Below the pieces are notes generated by a model. The model was not told where the DNA came from. It saw only the letters and a program-made list of their open reading frames with translations, and searched no databases. Source: Tigriopus japonicus (taxonomy: Eukaryota; Arthropoda; Copepoda; Harpacticoida; Harpacticidae). Taken from it: DNA of 64,000 bases. The stretch is taken from positions 5,414,954-5,478,953 of the forward strand of contig CM021316.1 of the NCBI GenBank assembly GCA_010645155.1, given 5' to 3'. Positions 1-12,644 of the stretch are shown in pieces. Position 1 is the stretch's first letter, and each line of letters starts with the position of its first letter. A program made the translations under genes and the position numbers.

Positions 1-39
1 TTAAAGCTCATATTTTTTCATACTTTTATGTTTTTTTCT

Positions 40-75
40 ATTTTGTGATTTCGGGACGTCCCGAAATCACAAAAT
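40..75. repeat. Perfect 36-bp palindrome
   Basis: Two 18-nt arms meet at a central GACGTC with no spacer, and every one of the 18 base pairs matches. The right arm is followed at once by another copy of its core, tgtcccgaaat (75-85). This could be the tip of an inverted-repeat mobile element or a cruciform-forming sequence. The window begins just 39 nt upstream, so the element's full extent cannot be seen. Confidence 0.9.
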
Positions 76-2574
76 GTCCCGAAATAACGGTCTCATACCA
101 ATTTAAGTCCTCAAATAACTGTCTGGCGAAGTACTACTGCGCCTAAAAAGGTTTTGAGGATTCTAAGGGAAAAAGATTCTCCCCGCTCAAAGGAATGTTT
201 GCGAGATCTTTATGAATTATTCATGGCGAGTGGGGTTTTATCAGACGAAAGACCTCCCGACTTAATGCAATGAGAGCCTAATGCATGAATTTGTGTGACC
301 ATTTTCACAGTAGAATGAGCTTTGTGTGGCACTGAGCATTTTTGTGGGGTTGGGAAATGTCAAATCCTAGCCATTTCTTTCATTAATAAGACCCGGGCCT
401 AAGTAGGTAGTCATTTACATGTTAGCTTTTATCAAAGAAAGCCTGTACTATTGGATTTTCGATCACAAGAGGTTTTGTCAAGCTGAATAAAAACACCTGC
501 CCAACTGGCTCAAAGTTGAACTCTTGTTTTGATTGACATTACTTCTTCAGGACCCAAGAGGCTTTTAAGTGGGCTTGAGATCAGTGGCCCAACATCCAAG
601 CACCATAACAACCCTTTGCGTCCAATCATCGACAGTAGATATTAAGCCTCTTCAAACGATATCTGATAAAAACGAATTTCTAGTCGTCAACAAGGTCTCA
701 GTTGAGTTCAATTGGCAAAGATTTAGAACCTGCTAACACTTTTTGAGTACGGGTCAAAACCAACTTCGCAAGTTCTCCATTGTCATTTTTAGACAATTTC
801 AAAATAACTCAGCTTGTCGAGGTCGCCTCTCTTTTGACAGAAGGCTAATCTCTTCATTGTGAAGCATCTCTGAAAGAGCAACTGGTGACTGACCATGTGC
901 AATTGTGGCATCGTGATCATCCTTCCACTTGCTGTGCATAAGTACTCAATGCGTCTTCTTGCATGCTCCGTATTGTGTGGAGTGGTATCTACTTTTATCG
1001 TCTCAATCTCGGTAGTGGCACCCACAATGCTATGGCTCGTTAGACTTGCTGAACAGTGCAGAGAAGAGCTTTAGGTAGAGTGAAAGACGACCGATAGAAA
1101 GACCTCTCAGAGACAAGAGGAATTTGCAAAAGGGATTTTTGATCATTCATCAGTTGGAAAACGAGCCACAGTCCGCTTTTAAAGGTCCCAACCAAGTTAG
1201 CCAGAAACAATAAGTGCTTCACTTTGATTATGCAGCAAATGAACATCCATCGAATAGTTTCCAGCTCTGGTTTGTAGGCACAGGTGTGATTTATGGACCC
1301 GTCGGAGACTGATACTTACAGCATATTTTCCACTGGAGACGGCTTGGCTCATTGGAAGCAATCAATTTATTGCACTGATTCCTTCCAATTATTTCCCTCG
1401 TCTACCAGGGTGAATGCCACAGTTTTATATTTTCCGTAAATCAATTTCCACCCCCCTGCTGATTGTGGTGAGAGGTTTCAATTGCTATACTTCCCGATCC
1501 ACCATTTAATGTTCTGTACTGTTAAACTGCTTTGCTCTGTACCATTCTTACTGAAGCGCAGCTCGAGTAAGGAACTCCCCATGTAGTCATCATTTGGCAC
1601 TGCCGTTGGCTTCAACAAGAAAAAAAAACAAAATTCTCGATATCTTGATGGGGGTTTCTGAAGTCCATTTGGAAGGGTTGGTGGGTGCAAGAGGACTGCA
1701 ACAGCCACAACAGAGACGACGATTTGGTAGTTGCCTGTTATGCTGTAGCGCTCCTCGTTCCCTCCTTGCGTGACTACGTTGTTGGCTCTTGTGGAGTTTC
1801 GTCAATTCCTCCTCAGTGATGTCTCAAAATATGCCCTGATTGAATAGGGAAGAATTTCAGGGGAATGTGTGGCGATGATTCGGACGCTCAGAGTGCAGGG
1901 TGGAGGAAATGCTTCAATTTTACGCTTTAAAAGGGTTTCGCCCCATGGCCAAATCAAGCAACGGAAGAGGTGACTGGGACTCATTTTGTAAAGTTTGTTT
2001 TTGTCTCTCGGTATGAACAAATTGAGATTACATATGTTCCATGTCCGCCTTAGTGCAGGGGGTGTAGAATTTACCAAAGATACACCCAAACTGGCTCACG
2101 TTTGTTTCATGATTTGTTTTCAAGAAAAATTAGATGAGCTGTAAACTGAAGTGCGAAAGTCCCCACTTGTTCTTGAGTGCTCTCAAATGTTGTACCCATG
2201 TTCAATTTGTTTGTTTCCAACATCATAATGGCTTGAATACGGCTTTAAGGTGGTTTTTTAAAACCTCTTGATGTGGTCCTTCGAGAGAAAAGTACGCACA
2301 CTCAAACCTGGAGTTTGTAAGTGGTGTAGACTCATTGTGTATTCCATTGGCAACAACATCAGCCTACTTTGCATTGCTAATTAGAAAATCACGTGCAAAC
2401 ACCAAAGAAGTGACGAAAGAGTCATTTCATGAAGTAATCCCTTACCGAAGCCCTTTTGTTGAAGGTATCGAAGTAAAGCGTTCTTATAAGCTTCGAAAAT
2501 CTTTGGAATTCACAACATTCACTAAATTTCATAATTACAGGTATTCAAGTATACGTTATTTTTTCTTTTTTATC

Positions 2575-2611
2575 ATAATATTTTATTATTATTGTTATTA
2601 TTATTATTACT
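2575..2611. repeat. (ATT)n microsatellite
   Basis: A TTA/ATT trinucleotide run with one interruption, in non-coding upstream DNA. Confidence 0.85.
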
Positions 2612-5600
2612 AAATTTCAATGTCTAGTAGGTGACAAGCGTTTTTTTCTCTCTTTCAGGTATGTTTTAAAAAGCCAAATAGTGTATGATACCTTTAAGAA
2701 TGCATGAAATATTTAAAACGCTCTTCAATGCGAGACCCACATGAACATCGGAAGGTCAACAATGACACAAAAACCAATATTTCTCGTGGAGCGTGTCTGT
2801 TTCTGCCTGCATTGCGTATGAAAACAAGGCTCCAAAGCTCCACTGATATGGAAGGCAATCAGCCAGGCTCTTTCGTTCAGAGTAAAGACCATTGAGAAAG
2901 TCTTAGTGTTGACTCGTTCTCTTCGTCCTTCGACAAAAACCACAGGATTGGTATGGTTGGTCGTTCGTCGATAGAGTGAGAACAGACCTCGTCCTCGTTT
3001 TCTGGCTTTGATATGTTGACTCGGTAATGGTTTCCTGGTCAACAATTTTGGCAATGGAATATTGAATATCGAACCTGTTCCATTTGCCGTAGCCTTTCCT
3101 CGTCCTCGAGCATTTCCTCTTAGCTCAGAAAAGGCCAAGCTAACCAACCATCAACAGAAGAAGCATTGTGGTTGGCATGGACTTGACCCGATTGGATTGT
3201 CTTAGCCAAAAGACGGCAACAGTCGAGAAGAAATGGCTTCACACTGAAAGGAAAAAAGACGTCAGTCTCACTGGTTGCCTTGTTTATGGCCTATGGAATT
3301 CCATATGTGGTTCTGTCCTTGGACTTTCATTTCGCCTGATGGTCTCTGTTGTCATCTGGGACTGTCAACTTGAATGAAGGACCCACCAGCCATCTTTTGG
3401 GAGATTGTTCTTGTGGACAAGTTAAGGGCTCAGATGGAAAGATTTCCTCAACTGTGAAAGCCATGACAAGTTAGGCTTCGTCCTCTGGTCGCACCCAGAG
3501 CATCTTTGGAGTTGTGAGCACCCCACGGATTTGGTCGACAAGGATTCCGGAGCAATTGTCTTTTTGTAGCCTTGCCATTTTTCTGAGTCTCTGGACACAC
3601 TTGATTCTCACATTGCCCATGCATCATGTTCCATCTCTCTTGCTCTTGATGTTCACCGTCATGCTTGCAGCGCTTTTTTGGTTCCAAGGTCACGTTGTAA
3701 ATAGTTCGATCGGTGTGGACTGCAGTAGAAACTGACCATCATCACCATTTCACCCACCACGAACACTATTGAGGAAGAGTCAAAATGTAGGCCCTCAATA
3801 TTTCATTTTTGGGGCACTGACTGTTTAAAATTGGCCATGGTCCGCAAAGAGGGAAGGAAAACTAGTCCCTGAACTGGAAGGATGATCCGATGGGCTAAAT
3901 TCAAGGATTTATTACGACATATGGTGTGCCAAACTGTTCTCACTTTTCCCACCATAGCCAAACCTATCCCACTCCGGTGAAACCTGATCCTTCATAGGCT
4001 GTTATCGTGAGCGCATCCGTATTTCATGTCATTGATGGGTTTCCAAACTTCTTCTTTGAGGTTGAATATTTAGATGCCTTCATGAAAAATATTTGGTGGA
4101 TTTTTTTTGTTGATTAGATCCTAAAGCCTCCCGTTGGAGCTCTTTTCCGGTCAATCGTCCATCCCCACCCCTCTTTTTCTGATCTGCAGTCTTAGAATAA
4201 AGATAATACTGTGATGAGCATGTTCTTCAAGAGCCAAACTGAGGAACGAGTATTCCATGAGCAGAAAAAGCAACTCCTATTCTCTTGATGTGAATGATAG
4301 GTTGTTCGCACAAAAAGATGGTTCCCCCTTTCCTTGGTTTGCCATGCCAGCCTCAAGTCTCTCTTTGTAGTACTTGGATATATTCAAGAGATGAAAGCAC
4401 CGACGAACATCTTGACGAGAAGAAGGCGAAAAAAGGGCGAGTGATTCCTTTTTCTTTCTCAAATGGTGTGCTCAAGTTTGGTCGGATGGGGAACATCCAA
4501 AAGCAACGGGGAATCTTTTGAGAAAAACCTTCCATGTTCCCTTGCGGTTTCCTGGGCCATTCAAGAGTACATAATCCAGTTTGACTGACCCTTTGGAGTC
4601 ATAGAAATCACACCCTCTTCTATGCTGTGCTTTATATCAGCAAGTGATGTTCTGCTTTCTAGGTCACCACATGACACCATCCGACAAAAACCACTCAAAA
4701 GTATGTATGTAGGCAAGTCGAAATAACCTAAATACCTTGTGATACTTCTCGATTTTTCCTGTGCCTTGAATTCTATTCGTAAGATCACAAAGTGGGAACA
4801 ACAAGTATTTCCATGTTTGCAAGTGTTTGTTTACAGCAGCTAAAGACATCATATTTAATGTTTAAGAGGTATTAAACGTCAAATAAATTTCACCGAATGG
4901 TGTCAGGAGGAATGGACCTGATGACTTTAAGGTGGGCTTTGGCCCCCATGTTCACTCGTCCCCACCTTTTTTGGACAGTACTAATAGAATAAGGACCGAA
5001 GCCTCAACAGTCATTTTGTGGCAAAGAAAAAGTGCAAGAGCGAAAAATGCTCATTGGGAAATATGAGGACTTGCTGCACGAGATCCACAAAATTGGAACT
5101 CACTGAAGGTGCTTCGTTTTCCTCAACCCTTTTCCATCAAAGGAAAGAAGAGGAGAAGGGAAAAAGATGTTCCCCACTATGGAAAAGGAAAGATATTGAG
5201 GAATTCATTCGGTTCATTCGTGGGATATTGGGCCACCCTTTTCATCCAACTAACCCCATCACCTTGGGTCTTTCTCTCCCTCAATGACTAGTCAGTCGCT
5301 CCTCTGAACGATTCTTCGATTTTCCCATTATTTAGTACAGTTCATCTGGCACATGCGTTCTTAACATTTGCCAGGCCACATTCTCTATAGATAGATAGCT
5401 GGCTCCCTCTTCTGTTCTTGAGGGGAGAGTGGCTAACACTTTGGGCTCGCCTGGCTTCACAGTTCACACTCTCTAGTACAGGGTTGTTGGTATGTGCAAC
5501 AGCACAATAAATAGCTTTGAACCCTTGTGCACTCTCTGAGGTCCAATCACTCAATTCACCCTCACCGTCTTATTTTTCGTCTCTTTCTTGAAGAACGAAG

Positions 5601-8404
5601 ACTATGTGTTCACGTAATCAACCATACAAGCGAGGGACAAGATATCAAACTCTAGTCCTTGATTTTTAGAAAGAAGCAAAGGCGCTCCTTGGTACGGTTT
5701 AGCCCGTATTGTATAAGTATACTCACTATAGGCCTCCGAACGAGTGATTGTTGGGATCGAGCAAATCTAATGATGTCATTTGTGGTTAGAAGACATCCGT
5801 GGGAATGCGAGTCAAAAAGCGCCAATCACTGCCATCCATGAGCAAGCTCACTCAATGGATATGTGTACTCCCTGGCTCCAAATACAGTATTTGCTCCCTG
5901 GCTCACCAATCTAATGTTCCAAGTGTCAAAGCGTAGGGGAAAAACAAGATCTTTTTCCTCACGCACGCAAGAATGTCCTTATTCAATTTATGTTCTCGTC
6001 TTTGTGAAGTTGGTTGGCTGACACTATTTTGACAGTGTACCCCTCTTTTCTTGGTACGAGTCCCAAATCGGCATGTTCCAATAGCGCCAAGTTGTTCCGA
6101 GCAAAAGCAAGTAGAAGCTGGTTGGTACACTCTCGATTTTTGTTGTAGCTTGGACTAAGTTGAGTTATGTATTATATAGTTCTCGTTTCTGAGACCTCTT
6201 CTCACCCGTTTCGACGTTGTCCTCCTGAATCCAGGCACCTTAGAAAATGGGGGTAGGAAGGGCACAAACTTTTATTTCTCAAGAAGTTACCCGAGAATAA
6301 TTTTTCCTTGCCGACGTGTAAACTTTTGTTTGTCGGGACTTGTTTGGGTGGTTGGTGGTTGGTGGGTGTTGTTACTGTGTTTTTACCCTATGTTCCACCA
6401 CTTTTCAGAGTGAGGGCTTGTCCCCAAGTATTAATTTGGACAGACTCGAGTACGAGTGTGATGAAACTCATTCCAGGAGAGCGACGTGCTTCTTCTACTG
6501 GTCCGAAATGAGCTTAAATTTCCGTCCGCAAACTTTCACAATGGGACAGTCGTCTCACAATGTGGTTGGAAGCACGTCACGCTTGGTGGATCTCCTTGTT
6601 CCAAACTAAACCAAGCGTTTTAAATGAAGTACAGGCCTTTTTCATTCATGCCCTAAAAGTTTGTGCCAGAGATACGTATGAGCCAGTATTGTAGACTCAT
6701 CATTGTTAAACTACATACACGAATTCAGTACCAACTAGCCACGGTCCTCCAGTAATTTAATTCTTGTCATTACAAGAGAGCTGCAACCAAGGGCCCAAAT
6801 TGTAAGGAACAAAAGACGGAGTTTGCGACGTTTCGGTTGCCAGGTAGCAGAAGCAAACCCTTCTTGACTGCATAATGAGCTTATCTTGGAGATGAAGAAG
6901 CAAAAACTTTGTGTTAGTGTCTCAAACGCCCGCAACAGTTCAGTCCAGTTCTGAAGAAATCCATTTTTCACACCAAAGCTAAAACAGAGTTGCTGTTGAA
7001 GGCTCGAGCAAGTGGTGTGTGTGTGTATATTTGTCGCCCTTACTCCAGTTTAAACCATAAATCGCTTTTGACACGTTCGTTCTTCGGCCGAAGAGGATTT
7101 TGCTATTTTCTCTTTGTGTGCATTGTGTTACTATGTACTACATATGGCCTTCGTGGCGTCGGCTAAGTTAGCTGGCCATGCTGGTGGTACGTTCAAAACC
7201 CCTTCTTTAGCTTTTTCCTAGTTTGTCGGTCGCGGTTCCATGCTTTTTCTTTCTCGTGTACACTTTACTTCCCTTGCGATCTGAGCGAATCTCACAAACA
7301 AACCCAGTCAATATTGTTGTGACAAATTGTAGCTCAAGTGGCTGTTTTCAGTCGTTCAGACCCTCCTCTCTACAACAGTACGTACACTCGAGTGCAGTGA
7401 AGTCGATTGTCGAGCTGAGCATTGTGAGGCAGCGACCCGTTCTTATACAGAGTTGATGATGTAGGTGTCGCAAGGAGAGGAGGGAACAAGAAAGTACTGT
7501 TCCCCCTGTTGAAGAGTCAATTTTTCTTGTGCTCGAGGTCTTGTCTCAATTTTCCCACCTGATTCTGTCTTGGCGACACTTATCCAATCGTTGACTGACT
7601 GCTTTGAAGCGTGTAGAATTACATTTAAAATTCACCCACTGACGAAATACGACCTCGTGTGACACCGTGTCACACATTCAAGACGGATATCTGTTAATCC
7701 CATTACTGCTTGTTCTCTAAGGGACTGATGATCTTTCGAGACATCCTCAATCCTTTCTGCCCAGTTGTGTACTTGTTTCGCTTATTAGAGTACAGTATTT
7801 CTTTCCAGCATGAACGGCAAAGCTTTGCGCAGGTTACGTAGAAGCGAGAAAATGTTGATGAGGAATTTCAGAAGTTCCATAAAAACGAAAAGTTCAAATC
7901 CTCCTATGTTTGAATTGCCTCATGATGTTCGCGTTTGACTCGGTGAAAGAATTAATTGCAACAAAAACGCCTAAAATAGCACGGAGAGTTTTGGAGAAGC
8001 AGAAGAAATCTTTCAATGCCCTCCTTCACACCCTCAGAAGTAGAAGGAAACTTTTTCGTGGCACTCACATTTCCAAATTCTACACTGGCCAATCAGCATT
8101 TGCAAGTTTTCCTGGGCTTGTTTGCTTTATAACTCAAGAAGAACACGGAACCTAAAAAGGGAAGAAGGAAGGGGACGAGTCTTGAGAGATAGAAATTGAA
8201 GCACTGAACGAGGTTACAAATATCCCCAATTTCTGTTGAAAATGAGTGAAATGTATATCCTTTTAGCCCAAGCAGCTTGGCATTAGTGTGAAATATTTCC
8301 CTTTGGGGACATTTCTTCAATTCTGGCAATGGAATATGCATTGAGGGCAAGCGAAACCTTGTTCCTTGGAACAAAACCCGACACTGCTCAAAACACTGGG
8401 CTTC

Positions 8405-8433
8405 TTCCTTCCTTCCTTCCTTCCTTCCTTCCT
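8405..8433. repeat. (TTCC)n microsatellite
   Basis: About seven uninterrupted TTCC units in the region upstream of teneurin. Confidence 0.95.
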
Positions 8434-9355
8434 ATCCCATAACATTGCTTTAAGCCATTTTTATAAGTTATTTCTACTCCAAACAGGAGTGAATGGTTGG
8501 ACCAGGGATATTATCCAAGATTACCAACCTACGTAGAAATGGAATAGAAAATTCGAGGGCATTTCGGCTGGCAAAATGTGAATTAACGGGATTATTATGC
8601 ATGCAAACTAAAATCTATAGATGAGATTATTCCCTCCCCTTGTTAAGTCTCAGTGCTCTTTATGGTTAACTTTCCTGGGGAAATTAGACCGTACAAAATC
8701 ATCCCAATTACTATTTGACAAGGTATTCTGGGAAAATATTTGTAAAAAGCATTGGAACGAATCGATCGAATCGAAAATCCCTTTGGCACACGCTTTCTGT
8801 CAGTCTCGATGGTTTTGCTTCGTCTTTGTACGTGCTGTTCAAGCGTAATGTACTTATGCACCATTTTCAAACAATGTACACAATGCGTACGCATCTGAAA
8901 TTTCATTCATCCCCTTACCAAGTGCGAAATTGCCCTGAAATCGCTTCCAATCCCATTCAGTCTGTTCGTAACTTCACCCCAGTTTAAGCATATCCAATGA
9001 CATATAGCACTAGGGAAATCTGTGACGTGAGCAGCAAGCGGCAGATAATCCATTTGTGTTGTTCCTACTGGAAATGTTTTGCCGGACGCGTTGACAAATT
9101 TGGATTTATTCGTCATGGAACATCATCGTACGATATGTCGACGACATGGGTGGAAGAAGTGTGGAGGTGTGTGTCACATGTGGGTATGGAAGCGGCGAAC
9201 GACACTGTTTGTGATTCTATCTGATTGAGATACAAGATTAGGAATGTTCGTCAATAGAGTTTCCATGCATGTTCACCATCTGTGGAAAGGATTAAAACTA
9301 TGAAATTGGATCTAAACGAGCCATAAGAATGCCGAAAGCGGGTTACAAAAAGAGC

Positions 9356-9370
9356 GAACGAACGAACGAG
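9356..9370. repeat. (GAAC)n short tetranucleotide repeat
   Basis: Almost four units of GAAC; one of several tetranucleotide runs in this region. Confidence 0.8.
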
Positions 9371-9708
9371 CACAGCTTATGGCAGGAATCGATTTTGGAT
9401 ATTTCGGGGCTTAATTGACTCCATTGAGAACTTTTTGAACTTGTATGCATTATTTCCCTTCCTCGCTTCGCGTTTTCTTGAAAACTAGGTGGATGTGCCA
9501 CGGTTTTTGCAGGGTGTTTTGTACAGCAGTGAATCCAATTTTAGAGGCAATTGTCATGCAAAAATTGTTTAGATTGAGTCTTCAGAGGCAGATAGTCTAT
9601 TCCGAGTTAGGGACAGGGAATGAGTGAGTAGGGGTGATTTCTCGGTTGCACCAGACACATCCGAGGGTGCTCAAGTGCCAAGAACAGGCTGCCACAACCG
9701 AGGATGGC

Positions 9709-9728
9709 TGGATGGATGGATGGATGGC
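9709..9728. repeat. (GGAT)n microsatellite
   Basis: GGAT/GGCT units in tandem, in non-coding DNA. Confidence 0.85.
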
Positions 9729-11229
9729 TGATTTCGAGGGAGCCAAAGATCCCCCAAGAGTTTAATGAGGTGGGGAAGAGGCCACTCTTTGTCACTTTGA
9801 CAGGACCGAATGCCAAATACCGGATCTCGTGGAGCTTGTGCTGTTGATTTGGCTCTTCATGCTACCGTACGATATCGCAACGGTAAAAAATAACTTGTTT
9901 TCTTTGACAAAGTCGCACGCTCCATTTCTTTAGCGGGAGTTCCAAGTTCCAAATCGAGTTAATCCGTGAAAGGGATTCATTCCTCCTTAGTTTTTCACGT
10001 ACTGATCTCACAAGATTTTTACTTTTTAGGGGTTATTTGGTCTAAAATTGTGCTGGTTTGCGGGCGGTTTGTGATTTCCCTTCATCTCTTCCTTCGAATT
10101 TCATGCATGAGTGGCAATCATTGGAAGACCCCCTCAGTTCGTTCGAAGGAAATAACCATGTTCCTGAGACCGGATTTGGAACCACTGGACCCCGGATATC
10201 AAACCTTGGGGAATCTGGAAAAGATACAGAATAGGCTAGTTGAGTGAGTCATCCTTTCAATCTTAAAGTCGGGAATAAAGAGAAGAAAGCTTTCACTTGT
10301 ATTTTTTTGAAGAGGGGGTGGAAAGACAGTTGGTGCGAGAAGACTTCCAAATGTTTAAAGTTTTTTTTACACACCACAATCGTCTGCATTGCCAAAGAAC
10401 CTGATAAATGGGGCAAACTTTTGTTCCATTACCTATTCCCCATATCTTCCTCGTTTCTTTGTCTCTCTGGTCAACAAACCCAACGGGTTGTTTTGTCCCT
10501 TCTTCATCTGAGCCTCATTCCATTACCTCCGAGTTCCCCTTGTACGAATAACCGTAGTTGGCCAAGAATGGTTTGACAAAGAACGGGACAAGGTTAGAAG
10601 AGGATGAATGACAGAACCTTCGAGAAGAATACACAATTGGAGTTTTGCAGTTTACAGCGATGAAACTCCTCACCCAATCCACTTTCCTCAAAGTTGGTCC
10701 CGGTTCTCGTTCGTCTTCTTCTTTCTGGTTCTCAAAGTTCCTGGCGCACCCCGGGTTAGCCTGCCAAGATAAGACACACGAATGGCGACTGATGGCTGGA
10801 AATCCAACGAGTTTCTTGTTCATGGCCCCGGGACTTTCTGTCGGCATTAAGGGGGAATCCCTCGATCAAAGTGAATTAAAATAGTTTCCGCGCTTTTTAG
10901 GGCCTCGGTGAAAAAGAAATTGATCGATTCGACGAATGTTCTCTCTGGATTTTTTCATTGCTTCTCCTCATTCATACTCGTTTGCGCTTCGTGAAGAGGG
11001 ACACATCCATTTTCCTATTGTCAAACCAATAAGATTGAGGAAACGAGTTGGCGTTGATCGAGTTGTACATTTGAAGTAGTATTTTATGGACGGCGTCTTA
11101 GAAAAAAGTCGAGGACGAAGTAGCTAAAAACTCATTTGTATTCCTTGGCTCCTGTTTCACTCTCGATGAGGTTTTTCTCTCCCCGTTTCTATGTCTTTAG
11201 GCCTCCTTAGGAGAGTTCAGAGGATGGAC

Positions 11230-11300
11230 GTCAGTCAGTCAGTGAGACAGACAAGTAACCAGTCAGTCAGTCAGTTAGTTAGGTTGGTTGGTTGGTTGTT
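11230..11300. repeat. Compound (CAGT)n / (GGTT)n repeat
   Basis: Several CAGT units, a short gap, then more CAGT units that grade through AGTT into GGTT units. The shading of one motif into the next suggests slippage followed by point mutation. Confidence 0.85.
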
Positions 11301-12520
11301 AAGCCTTCAGGGTTTTAGTAGGTTCCTCCACATTCCTTGAATTGCTTTGGATCCCAAGAATAGTGTAAGAATGCACCAAGGTGAGAGTCACGATCCAGAC
11401 TGGAAAAAACAGTCGCGTGCTTCTTTGGGTTTCCTTCCAATTGCGGCTGTCTTGCGGGCCTGGTTCGTGAAAAAGACCCGCCCCCCTTCACTCCTTCTCT
11501 GCCTTTTTGTTCGTTTTGTTCGATCCAAAACACTCGAAAGTGGAATCCTGACAAAGGAAACAGACTAGTAAATGCGTCCTCTCGTAAAGATGGAAAACAT
11601 CGTCGACCCTACTTAAAATGTTCCTCGCGTTTGGTTCGTTTTGCCCGCCGCAGCACCTAAAATGATCAAACTTTTTTTTTTTGGCCTCGATGGCAAAACG
11701 GCACCATCGCTAGCTTCTAGCTTCTTAGTGCTCACTATTTCCGAGGGCATCGACGACCATCGTCCATCTCCTTTTCCCCATCCAAGCCGAGATCCCCTCC
11801 TTTCACCCGTCACTTTTAAAACGAAACTCAAGAGGGTCATTTTAGACGGGCTGTTACCTCTTGCCTGTTTTGAGCTGGAAAAAAGTGAGCCAGCCGGTGT
11901 CTCTCGAAGAGGCAAACTGGGCAAAGGGGTATTGCTTTAAACTTGCGTGAGCCATCTTGGACAAACGAGAGGTCAAATGATCTTGCTAAGAGTCTAAAGT
12001 GAGAAGAAGGAACCATTTGTTTGGAACTGTTTGATCTTCTCGCCCTTCGCTCTCCCTTCTCATTTTCTCCTTTCTTACCCACCCACTCACCCACTACTAC
12101 CTACGGATATGACGCCAGCTTTTGTGTGGCAATGGAAAAACGGCTTTGGCTGAAGATGTCTCCAAAGGCATTCAAGGGAAAACAAGAGGGCACCCAACAG
12201 TTTCAAAGGTTCCTTTTTTTCAAAGGAGCTCTTTCTTCGGCTCTTTCTGGCTTGAAATTGGGCCAGATGGTGTATAAGAGTGGGTAAGAAAAATGATGGT
12301 AGGATGCACATTTCCAAATTGGTTTGGCAAGATGGAAAGAACTTTAGATATTTCCGTTCTAGCCCGACGTATCCTCACCTGTGCGGGTTTTAATCACGTC
12401 CTATCTTTCGCTTTTAGGGTTGTAAAGGCACCGGCAAGGCCCTTGGTGTGGCCATGAAAATGAAGATTTGGTGAAGGAGTTCCAAGATAGCTGCTGCTGT
12501 GTTTCGCCACTACCACCACC

Positions 12521-12644
12521 ATGGAAAACGATTATCACAGTCCCTACGATCACCATGATGATCAGGAGAGCGACCATCTCAACCATTACGAGGCCCCGAC
12601 TTGTTTGGCCAGAAATCCGTCGGGATCTCTCTACATCCCTTCAG
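12521..12644 (+). CDS. Ten: Teneurin exon 1 (start of cytoplasmic domain)
   Basis: Encodes residues 1-41, starting [10 protein letters not shown] and ending [10 protein letters not shown]. It is His/Asp-rich at first. The donor is TCAG|gtaata, leaving phase 1. Joining to exon 2 regenerates an Asp codon. Confidence 0.85.

Larger units (their letters stand above)
1..12520. other. Upstream non-coding region of the teneurin gene
   Basis: No open frame here resembles a known family. The longest ones (about 110-140 codons) lack splice context and codon regularity. The stretch probably holds the teneurin promoter and any non-coding 5' exons, but I cannot place a transcription start. It contains a 36-bp palindrome at 40-75 and simple repeats near 2575, 8405, 9356, 9709 and 11230, listed separately. 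Confidence 0.6.

Noticed and set aside
12480..12520. Upstream coding extension of teneurin
   Set aside because: An in-frame TAG at 12488-12490, no pyrimidine tract before it, and a strong ATG context at 12521 favour the chosen start.
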